In this document: positions 5,700 to 10,868 of the stretch, one piece after another
How the letters are laid out: each line of letters begins with the position of its first letter
Numbering within the stretch: position 1 is the first letter of the stretch
From: CAXSEF01 sp050920955
GTDB taxonomy: Bacteria; Pseudomonadota; Alphaproteobacteria; Acetobacterales; Acetobacteraceae
Length of the DNA: 10,868 nucleotides
Assembly (NCBI GenBank): GCA_050920955.1
Contig: JBPBQS010000062.1
Span: 1-10,868 of the forward strand
Direction of reading: 5' to 3'
Position numbers and translations under genes: made by a program
The notes under the pieces: model-generated
What the model saw: only the letters and a program-made list of their open reading frames with translations
The model's database searches: none
Told to the model about the DNA's origin: nothing

Positions 5700-6797
5700 G
5701 TGTCCCTGAGCAACCGCCGTCGCGGCGGCGCCAACAACGGCCTAGACGCCTGGCCCGGCTACGTGGATGCGCTGTCCACGCTGCTCATGGTCCTCATCTT
5801 CGTGCTCCTGGTGTTCGTGCTCGGCCAGGCGTTCCTGTCCGTGGCGCTCACAGGCAAGGACCGTGCGCTGGACAAGCTGGGCCGCCAGGTCGCCGAGCTG
5901 TCCGACATGCTGTCGCTGGAGCGCGGCCGTGCGCACGAACTGGAAAGCAGCAACGCCACCCTGGGGCGCGACCTTGCCGACGCGCGTGACGCGCGGGCCG
6001 CGCTCGCCGCCGGCCTGGCCGACGCGGAGGCCAGGGCCGGCGCCGGCACCGCTCGCGCGGCGCAGCTTCAGGCGGCGCTCGACGAGGCCGCCGCACGCTC
6101 CGCCACCGCCGAGCAGCAGAGCGCCGCAGCCCAGGGGCAGCTCACGGAGGCGCAGGCGTATTCCGACAGCGCGCGCGCCCAGATCGCCCTGCTCAACCAC
6201 CAGATCGAGCAGCTCCGCGCGCAGATGCAGCAGGCCGCGGCGGCGCTCGACCTGCAGGCCGCGCAGGGCCGCGACAAGGACGCCCAGATTTCCGCCCTCG
6301 GCCAGAAGCTGAACGTGGCCCTGGCGTCCAAGGTCGAGGAGCTGCAGCGCTACCGGAGCGAGTTCTTCGGCCGCCTGCGCGCCGTGCTCGCCGACCGGCC
6401 GGGTATCCAGGTCGTGGGCGACCGCTTCGTGTTCCAAAGCGAGGTGCTGTTCCCCGGCGGCAGCGCCACGCTCTCGCCCGCCGGCGAGGACCAGGTCCGC
6501 ACCCTGGCCGCGACGCTGAAGGCGATCGTGCCCGAGATCCCGGCCGACATCGCCTGGCTGCTGCGCGTCGACGGCCACGCCGACCACGACCCGATCACCG
6601 GCGGCCCGTTCGCCTCCAACTGGGAGCTGTCGAGCCAGCGCGCCATCACCGTGGTCAAGCTCCTGATCGCCAGCGGCATCCCGGCCGGGCACCTGGCCGC
6701 CACAGGATTCGCCGACTTCCAGCCGCTCGAGGCGGGCACCACGCCGGACGCCTACGCGCGCAACCGCCGCATCGAGCTCAGGCTGACCGACCGCTGA
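5700..6797 (+). CDS. MotB/OmpA-type peptidoglycan-binding channel partner
   Basis: The 365-residue protein has a short basic N-terminus (SNRRRGG) and one membrane helix at about 20-44. Within AWPGYVDALSTLLMVLIFV, D23 is at the place of the proton-carrying Asp of MotB (D32 in E. coli). A long Ala/Gln/Glu-rich coiled coil spans about 55-215 in the periplasm. The C-terminal OmpA-like domain (about 235-365) includes RFVFQSEVLFPGGSATL, LLRVDGHADHDP (289-297 region), NWELSSQRAITVVKLLI and NRRIELRL, all expected for peptidoglycan binding. It should pair with the channel protein at 4379, linking ion flow to the cell wall. I chose GTG at 5700 because earlier in-frame starts translate the repeat. No Shine-Dalgarno sequence is seen. 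The coiled coil is much longer than in MotB, suggesting a wider span from membrane to wall. Confidence 0.87.
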   Translation: MSLSNRRRGGANNGLDAWPGYVDALSTLLMVLIFVLLVFVLGQAFLSVALTGKDRALDKLGRQVAELSDMLSLERGRAHELESSNATLGRDLADARDARAALAAGLADAEARAGAGTARAAQLQAALDEAAARSATAEQQSAAAQGQLTEAQAYSDSARAQIALLNHQIEQLRAQMQQAAAALDLQAAQGRDKDAQISALGQKLNVALASKVEELQRYRSEFFGRLRAVLADRPGIQVVGDRFVFQSEVLFPGGSATLSPAGEDQVRTLAATLKAIVPEIPADIAWLLRVDGHADHDPITGGPFASNWELSSQRAITVVKLLIASGIPAGHLAATGFADFQPLEAGTTPDAYARNRRIELRLTDR

Positions 6798-6893
6798 GCC
6801 ACGCGCTCATACTACAGCTTCCGATTGTGGAAGCCGATTATCCACGATGCGTTGGACATGGACCCGCGGTAATGGTTCACTCCCGCTTTCCGC

Positions 6894-6898
6894 GGAGG
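6894..6898 (+). promoter_or_regulatory. Shine-Dalgarno site supporting the start at 6910
   Basis: GGAGG lies 11 bases before the ATG at 6910. An earlier in-frame ATG at 6847 has no such site and would add 21 residues without membrane-protein character. The spacing is slightly long, so an in-frame CTG at 6901 is a minor alternative. Confidence 0.55.
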
Positions 6899-6909
6899 CA
6901 CTGCCCCTG

Positions 6910-7695
6910 ATGCTGCTCGGCCACATCAACCCGTTGTACTCGCTGTCCGGCTTCGTGGTGGGGATGCTGGTCGGCATCACCGGCGTGGGCGGCGGCTCGC
7001 TGATGACGCCGCTGCTGGTGCTGCTGTTCGGCATCCACCCGGCGAGCGCCGTCGGCACCGACCTGCTCTACGCCGCCTGCACCAAGTCCGTGGGCACCGT
7101 GGTGCACGGCCTCAAGGGCAGCGTGCAGTGGCGCATCGTCGGCCTGCTCGCCGCCGGCAGCCTGCCCGCCACGGTGCTCACCGTGGGGATGCTGATGTAC
7201 CTCGGGGCGCCGAGCGGGACGGTGTCGCGGCTGATCTCGGTTGTGCTGGGCCTGGCGCTGCTGCTCACCGCGGTGAGCCTGCTGTTCCACGCGCGCATCC
7301 TGGCCTGGGCGGCCACGCGCGACGTGGCGCTGTCGCCGACACGCGTCGGGCGGCTCACCGTGCTCACCGGCTTCGTGCTGGGCGTGCTGGTGTCGATCTC
7401 CTCCGTGGGCGCCGGGGCGCTCGGGGTGACGGCGCTGGTGCTGCTCTACCCGAAGCTGCCGACCGCGCGGATCGTGGGCTCCGACGTGGCCCACGCCGTG
7501 CCGCTCACCCTGGTCGCGGGCCTGGGCCACTGGTTCATCGGCTCGGTCGACTGGCCGCTGTTCGGATCCCTGGTCGTCGGCTCGATCCCCGGCATCGTGC
7601 TGGGCAGCCTGATGGCCACGCACGTGCCGGAACGGCTGCTGCGCCCTGCCCTCTCGGCGGTGCTCCTGCTCGTGGGAACCAAGCTGCTCGCCTGA
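6910..7695 (+). CDS. TSUP-family (TauE/SafE, DUF81) membrane transporter
   Basis: The 261-residue, highly hydrophobic protein has about eight predicted helices in two homologous halves, the TSUP pattern. The first half starts with GFVVGMLVGITGVGGGSLMTPLL, followed by HPASAVGTDLLYAACTKSVG. The second repeats the theme with GFVLGVLVSISSVGAGALGVTALVLL and TARIVGSDVAHAVPLTLVAGLGHW. The family exports or imports sulfur-containing and carbon anions such as sulfite, sulfoacetate or thiosulfate. The substrate cannot be inferred here because no sulfur-metabolism gene is adjacent. I chose the ATG at 6910 for its upstream GGAGG and because MLLGHINPLYSLSGF leads straight into the first helix. The gap before it (6798-6909) is less GC-rich than the rest and holds only a weak 6-base-pair hairpin (6817-6834). 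A hairpin cluster follows the gene. Confidence 0.88.
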   Translation: MLLGHINPLYSLSGFVVGMLVGITGVGGGSLMTPLLVLLFGIHPASAVGTDLLYAACTKSVGTVVHGLKGSVQWRIVGLLAAGSLPATVLTVGMLMYLGAPSGTVSRLISVVLGLALLLTAVSLLFHARILAWAATRDVALSPTRVGRLTVLTGFVLGVLVSISSVGAGALGVTALVLLYPKLPTARIVGSDVAHAVPLTLVAGLGHWFIGSVDWPLFGSLVVGSIPGIVLGSLMATHVPERLLRPALSAVLLLVGTKLLA

Positions 7696-7716
7696 CCGCG
7701 CGGCATGCCACAGGGG

Positions 7717-7857
7717 CGTCCTGCGGCGCAGGACAGCCCGTCCTGCCGGACAGGACGATCGGGGGGTGCCAGGGGGTCGTTGTCCTGCGCGGCAGGACGC
7801 CCTCCGTCCTGCCGCACGGGACGGGAGGACCGCGATGCCGGCCGGCATGGGTCCTGC
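7717..7857. repeat. Cluster of short hairpins sharing GTCCTGC/GCAGGAC
   Basis: The convergent gap between the TSUP gene and the minus-strand gene ending at 7901 has GTCCTGC at 7718, 7740, 7782, 7806 and 7851. Three copies form clean hairpins: 7718-7724/7728-7734 (loop GGC), 7739-7745/7751-7757 (loop CCGGA) and 7782-7788/7792-7798 (loop GCG). A fourth is weaker (7804-7809/7819-7824). A 14-base perfect palindrome, ATGCCGGCCGGCAT, follows at 7835-7848. No T-tracts are present, but position between converging genes fits termination or 3'-end protection. It differs in sequence from the three elements in the left block. Confidence 0.7.
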
Positions 7858-7900
7858 GTGCGGCTTTGAACAGGGCCAGGCGCCGCAGCGGTCGCCGGCG

Positions 7901-8131
7901 CTAGCTGCCGAGGATCCAGGTGAACAGGTCGAGCAGCCCGGCCGGCGGGCGGTGCCTTGCCGCCTCGAAGGCGCGGAGCAGGAGCCAGCCTCCCACCCCC
8001 ACCCCGAGCAGCAGCGACACGGCCGAGAACCAGACGGTCATCTGTCCCAGCGGGCTCCTGGCGTCCTGCTCCAGGACGGCGCGGCTCGCGGTGCCGAAAG
8101 CCTCGGTGTCGTCGTCCCGCCTGTCCGTCAT
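7901..8131 (-). CDS. Small single-helix membrane protein, unknown function
   Basis: The 76-residue product begins MTDRRDDDTEAFGTASRAV and has an acidic, hydrophilic N-terminus of about 30 residues. One hydrophobic helix follows (about 31-53, MTVWFSAVSLLLGVGVGGWLLL), then a basic segment (RAFEAARHR) and a short hydrophobic end, LLDLFTWILGS. The positive-inside rule would place the basic segment in the cytoplasm. I do not recognise the family. The start is well supported: GGAGG lies four bases before the ATG on the minus strand. The gene lies 126 bases downstream of the nickel/cobalt transporter gene on the same strand, so co-transcription is possible. A role as a small accessory of that transporter is only a guess. 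The coding sequence contains another GTCCTG/CAGGAC inverted pair at 8063-8077, like those in the adjacent hairpin cluster. Confidence 0.65.
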   Translation of the reverse strand: MTDRRDDDTEAFGTASRAVLEQDARSPLGQMTVWFSAVSLLLGVGVGGWLLLRAFEAARHRPPAGLLDLFTWILGS

Positions 8132-8133
8132 GT

Positions 8134-8140
8134 CCCCTCC
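8134..8140 (-). promoter_or_regulatory. Strong Shine-Dalgarno site for the 76-residue gene
   Basis: On the minus strand GGAGGGG occupies 8140-8134, directly before the ATG at 8131-8129. It fixes the start against a longer in-frame reading (up to 8206) whose extra residues look non-coding. It is the clearest ribosome site in the window, where many other genes have none. Confidence 0.7.
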
Positions 8141-8257
8141 GCGCATCGGCGGCGTCACCCGCCCGGACGCCTCGCCAGCAAAGCACGCCCGGCCAGCGCG
8201 ACCCAAACCCGCGGCGGTCGCCGCGCGATCCGCAGGCCGCGTCCCGTAGTCGGCGCG

Positions 8258-9313
8258 TCAGGCGTCGAGGCCGATCCGGTCGTAGCCCTTCAGACGGTAG
8301 ATCACCGCGGACAGGATCCAGCTCGCGACGAAGATGCCGATGACGACGAAGCCGATGCTCTCGAAGTGCTCGTTCAGCGTGCCGACCCCTTCCCAGAACC
8401 CGCCCGTCAGGGCGAGCTGGCCGCCGATCAGGCCCAGCGCCTCGACGCCGCCGACGAGCAGGGCGACCACGATCGAGACCGCGGTGATGGTCAGGTTGTA
8501 GTAGATCTTGCGGATCGGCCTGAGGAACGCCCAGCCGTAGGTGCCCAGCATCAGGATGCCGTCGGTGGTGTCGATCAGCGACATGCCCGCGGTGAACAGC
8601 GCGGGGAACACCAGGATGGACCAGACGGACAGCCCGCCGCTCGCCTGGGTGGCGGAGATGCCGAGCAGGCCGACCTCGGTCGCGGTGTCGAAGCCCAGGC
8701 CGAACAGCAGGCCGAGCGGGTACATGTGCCACGAGCGCCCCATCGCCGCGAACAGCGGCCGGAACAGGCGCGACAGGATGCCGCCGCCGGCCGGCGGATG
8801 GCCGGCCTCCTCCTCGACGTAGCGGCCGCCGGCCTTGACCCGCTGGAAGGTGGCCCAGACCGTGCGCAGCACGGCGATGTTCATGCCCGCGATCGCGAAC
8901 AGGAAGGCGGACGAGACCAGGGTGCCCAGCACGCCGCCGACGGTCCTGAACCAGTCGAGCCGGGCGCCGAACCGCGTGGCGGCCAGCGCGATCGCGACCG
9001 AGGCCAGCACCACCACGGTGGAGTGGCCCAGCGAGAAGAAGAAGCCGACCGCGACCGGGCGGCGGCCGTCCTGCATCAGCTTGCGGGTGACGTTGTCGAT
9101 CGCGGCGATGTGGTCGGCGTCGACGGCGTGGCGCAGGCCGAAGCTGTAGGCCAGCAGCGACGTGCCCAGCAGCAGCGGGAAATGCCGGAACGCGACGAAC
9201 GCCCAGAGCCAGGCGCCGACGTTGGCAACCGCGAGGACCAGGTAGATCGCGACGATCCTGCCACGGACGCCGGACGATCCTCCCTCCGTGACGCGGCGCA
9301 GGATGTTCGGCAT
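8258..9313 (-). CDS. HoxN/NixA-type nickel/cobalt transporter (NiCoT family)
   Basis: The 351-residue membrane protein carries the NiCoT signature in helix II, RHAVDADHIAAIDNVTR (residues 61-77), whose His and Asp residues bind Ni2+ or Co2+ in HoxN and NixA. Further family motifs are FFFSLGHSTVV (91-101), LLFGLGFDTATEVGLL (202-217) and LFTAGMSLIDTTDG (239-252). Eight membrane helices are expected, and the hydrophilic segment at about 155-190 fits the large central loop. These proteins import nickel or cobalt with high affinity for enzymes such as urease, hydrogenase or cobalamin-dependent enzymes. None of those genes is in the window, so the metal is undecided. I chose the ATG at 9313-9311 (MPNILRRV) because the reading frame upstream is Arg/Pro-rich shadow coding. 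The upstream region shows no cobalamin-riboswitch features that I can recognise. Confidence 0.92.
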   Translation of the reverse strand: MPNILRRVTEGGSSGVRGRIVAIYLVLAVANVGAWLWAFVAFRHFPLLLGTSLLAYSFGLRHAVDADHIAAIDNVTRKLMQDGRRPVAVGFFFSLGHSTVVVLASVAIALAATRFGARLDWFRTVGGVLGTLVSSAFLFAIAGMNIAVLRTVWATFQRVKAGGRYVEEEAGHPPAGGGILSRLFRPLFAAMGRSWHMYPLGLLFGLGFDTATEVGLLGISATQASGGLSVWSILVFPALFTAGMSLIDTTDGILMLGTYGWAFLRPIRKIYYNLTITAVSIVVALLVGGVEALGLIGGQLALTGGFWEGVGTLNEHFESIGFVVIGIFVASWILSAVIYRLKGYDRIGLDA

Positions 9314-9452
9314 GGCGGGTGGCTCCGTGTTCGCGGGCTCACGCCCAGGGCGCGGGCGGCGGGGCCGGGACGCGCGCCCAGGGACGGCCGGTCGCGGGCC
9401 CTGCGGGTCTGCACGGCACGAACCGCGCCGGCAAGCGCCACCGGCCAGGAAG

Positions 9453-9472
9453 CGACGCCGGGCCCGGCGTCG
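9453..9472. promoter_or_regulatory. 20-base perfect palindrome in a divergent gap
   Basis: CGACGCCGGG followed immediately by CCCGGCGTCG is a perfect palindrome with no loop. It lies in the 218-base divergent gap between the nickel/cobalt transporter gene (start 9313) and the secreted-protein gene (start 9532). The position would suit a dimeric repressor controlling one or both genes. In such GC-rich DNA a chance palindrome is not excluded. A cruciform or hairpin role is an alternative. No regulator gene is present in the window to pair with it. Confidence 0.4.
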
Positions 9473-9531
9473 GGCGGCTCGCGAGTCCAAAGCGATTCCA
9501 GGCGGAAGTGTTCCGGTCTAGGCTCCGCGCC

Positions 9532-9999
9532 ATGACCCAGAGCCCCCGGACCACGCCGCGCCGCCATGCCCGCCTCGCGCCCGGGGCCGCCGTGGCCGCC
9601 GTCCTCGTGCTGCTGGCGGCGCCGGGGCGCGCGCAACCCGCGCCGGCGCCGCCTCCTGCTGCCGCGGCCCCTGCGGGGGCGCCCGTCACCACCGCGCCTG
9701 GCAACGTCGGCGCCCAGAAGAACGTCACCGTGCTCGGCCTGGGGATGATGTCGTGCGAGGGCTACGCCGCCCTGCAGCAGGCCGGCGCGGGCGACATCGT
9801 CAACCAGTGGCTGCTCGGCTTCCTGTCGGGGGGCGGCGCGTTCGCAGGCTCGAACTACCTGGGCGGCACAGGCATCCCGGACGCGCTCAAGCTGGTGCAG
9901 CACTACTGCGCGGGCAACCCGAAGGCCTCGCTGGCCGTGGCCGGGCTGGAGGTCGCGCAGGAGCTGGAAGGCCCGCTCGGGCAGATGCGTCACAGGTAG
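9532..9999 (+). CDS. Small secreted two-cysteine protein (Rap1a/Tai- or HdeA-like)
   Basis: The 155-residue protein has a signal peptide (basic MTQSPRTTPRRHAR, hydrophobic core GAAVAAVLVLLAA, likely cleavage after PGRA at residue 34). A low-complexity Pro/Ala stretch follows to about residue 58. The mature domain has two cysteines, C75 (GMMSCEGYA) and C126 (VQHYCAGNP), likely a disulfide, around a helical core, NQWLLGFLSGGGAF. This layout of Cys, a W-x-x-GF-x-SG helix and a C-x-x-NP end resembles small periplasmic folds such as Rap1a/Tai immunity or HdeA-like proteins. The match is by eye and weak. No toxin or type VI secretion gene is nearby, so an immunity role is not supported. The ATG at 9532 has no Shine-Dalgarno sequence. 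A TCTAGG box at 9517-9522 (in CCGGTCTAG) ends 9 bases before it, allowing a very short leader. Confidence 0.65.
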   Translation: MTQSPRTTPRRHARLAPGAAVAAVLVLLAAPGRAQPAPAPPPAAAAPAGAPVTTAPGNVGAQKNVTVLGLGMMSCEGYAALQQAGAGDIVNQWLLGFLSGGGAFAGSNYLGGTGIPDALKLVQHYCAGNPKASLAVAGLEVAQELEGPLGQMRHR

Positions 10000-10122
10000 G
10001 TTTTCGCACCCGGCCGGCGGCGCCATGCCGAAGGCCGGGGCTGCGGCCGTCCCGGGCGGCGCGCGTGGCCGCGGCGAGGCATCCGCACACCACCGCTGCC
10101 CCGTATTCCTGTCTGAACCGGC

Positions 10123-10126
10123 AGGA
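10123..10126 (+). promoter_or_regulatory. Shine-Dalgarno site for the gene at 10134
   Basis: AGGA lies seven bases before the ATG at 10134, within the normal range. It supports that start for the membrane protein running off the right edge. The rest of the gap (10000-10122) shows nothing I can name. Confidence 0.5.
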
Positions 10127-10133
10127 CCTCGGG

Positions 10134-10868
10134 ATGCGGACACATCAGGCGATCGCTGCGCGCGCCGGCAGGCTCGCCCTCGCGGCGGGCGTGGCCCTCG
10201 CGCCGACCCGCGCGCTCGCGCACGTGAAGTGGTTCTGCGCCACCGCCGACGTGACGCGCCCGCCGGAGGCGCTGTCGCGCGTGCTGACGCCGCTGTTCGC
10301 GATCGCGTGCTGCGCCTTCCTGCTGCTCGTGTTCGCAGGGTTCGTCGTGGACGGCGTGGTGGCGCGGCGCTGGCCCGCGCTGGCCTCGAGCCACGGGCGC
10401 AACACGGCGCTGGAGGAGCACCTGGTCCGGCTCGCGGTCGGCGCGTATTTCGTGGCGCTGTGGGACAAGGGCGCGGTGGTGCTGTGGGAGCGCGGCGGCG
10501 CCATCCTGACGCCGGAACTGACGGCCGCGGCGGCGTGGGTGGGCATGGTGCAGTTCGCGGTCGCCGTGTCGCTGGGCTGGCGCCGCTCCTGCCTGCTGGG
10601 CGCCGTCGGGATCTGCGTGCTGTACGGCTACGGGATCGCGGAGTTCGGCGCGTTCCACATGACGGACTACGTGTTCTTCCCCGGCATCGCGGCCTATCTC
10701 GCGCTCACCACGATCGGCACGGCCGGCGCGCTGCGCCTGCGTGTGCCGCTGCTGTCGGGCGGGCTGGCGTTCGGCCTGATGTGGACCGCGATCGAGAAGT
10801 TCGTCTACCCGCAGTGGACGCTCGACGTCGTGGCCCGCCACCCGGACCTGGCGTTCGGCTTCCCCCGG
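10134..10868 (+). CDS. Multi-helix membrane protein, possibly DoxX-like (C-terminus cut by window edge)
   Basis: From the ATG at 10134 the frame is open for 245 codons to the window end. The N-terminus (MRTHQAIAARAGRLALAAGV, then TRALAHVKWFC) looks like a cleavable signal or first helix, with HVKWF just after it. Hydrophobic helices follow at about 55-78 (LFAIACCAFLLLVFAGFVV), 105-125, 140-160, 165-180, 190-210 and 220-235. Near the end of the visible part, GLMWTAIEKFVYPQWT followed by HPDLAFGF resembles helix-capping segments I associate with DoxX-like proteins. This assignment is by memory and tentative. The function of such proteins is poorly known; some act in respiratory or redox processes. 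Several His, Trp and Cys residues are present, but no cofactor motif is clear. Confidence 0.7.
   Translation, partial: MRTHQAIAARAGRLALAAGVALAPTRALAHVKWFCATADVTRPPEALSRVLTPLFAIACCAFLLLVFAGFVVDGVVARRWPALASSHGRNTALEEHLVRLAVGAYFVALWDKGAVVLWERGGAILTPELTAAAAWVGMVQFAVAVSLGWRRSCLLGAVGICVLYGYGIAEFGAFHMTDYVFFPGIAAYLALTTIGTAGALRLRVPLLSGGLAFGLMWTAIEKFVYPQWTLDVVARHPDLAFGFPR

Noticed and set aside
4208..5737. 509-codon open frame on the minus strand
   Set aside because: It lies opposite the channel gene and repeat. Its composition (Gly/Gln/Ala/His-rich, no motifs) is typical of antisense frames in GC-rich DNA, whereas the plus strand encodes a recognisable membrane protein.
4379..6797. Zorya antiphage system (ZorA/ZorB)
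   Set aside because: The MotA-like and OmpA-like pair resembles ZorAB, but no ZorC, ZorD or ZorE helicase or nuclease gene is nearby, and the neighbours are housekeeping genes.
6817..6834. Hairpin GCTTCC-GATTGT-GGAAGC as a terminator after the MotB-like gene
   Set aside because: The stem has only 6 base pairs, and the following bases are CGATTATCC rather than a T-tract. It could contribute, but it is not supported as an intrinsic terminator.
9314..9531. Cobalamin or nickel/cobalt riboswitch upstream of the transporter
   Set aside because: Read on the minus strand, the leader lacks the conserved B12-box and G-rich repeats expected for either class; only a palindrome was found.
7766..9535. 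589-codon open frame on the plus strand
   Set aside because: It is antisense to the clear NiCoT transporter gene and the small membrane protein. The product is low complexity, rich in Gly, Asp, Gln and Arg, with no domain.

Overview
This is very GC-rich DNA, dense with genes, whose proteins look alphaproteobacterial. The composition, the gene content and the C-rich starts lacking Shine-Dalgarno sequences suggest Rhodospirillales, perhaps Acetobacteraceae. That placement is inference from overall feel, not a database match. I see no rRNA, tRNA, CRISPR array, transposase or phage gene.

Layout. Positions 1-519 (minus strand) hold the N-terminal 173 residues of a PLP-dependent aminotransferase that runs off the left edge. 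A divergent gap of about 115 bases leads to a plus-strand block: epmB (637-1677), efp (1820-2386), an inositol-monophosphatase-family gene (2535-3386), a secreted proline-rich OmpA-like protein (3579-4382), a MotA/TolQ/ExbB-type channel subunit (4379-5533) and a MotB/OmpA-type partner (5700-6797). EpmB is the lysine 2,3-aminomutase that makes beta-lysine for EF-P. EF-P here keeps the modifiable lysine (K33), so substrate and modification enzyme sit side by side. The last three genes look like an envelope complex: an ion-channel pair plus a periplasmic OmpA-like protein.

The right part is a looser set of genes: a TSUP-family anion exporter (6910-7695, plus), a 76-residue single-helix membrane protein (7901-8131, minus), a HoxN/NixA-type nickel/cobalt transporter (8258-9313, minus), a small secreted two-cysteine protein (9532-9999, plus) and a multi-helix membrane protein open at the right edge (10134-10868, plus).

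The most interesting feature is non-coding. Three intergenic elements (2391-2512, 3401-3518, 5538-5684) each consist of two inverted copies of a unit of about 50 bases with two hairpins. Linkers between hairpins are conserved, while stems change sequence but keep pairing. Each element starts 4-14 bases after a stop codon. A different hairpin cluster, built on GTCCTGC/GCAGGAC, fills the convergent gap at 7717-7857, and a 20-base perfect palindrome lies in the divergent gap at 9453-9472. I found no clear new defence or mobile system. The MotA/OmpA pair recalls ZorAB, but no Zorya effector gene is present.
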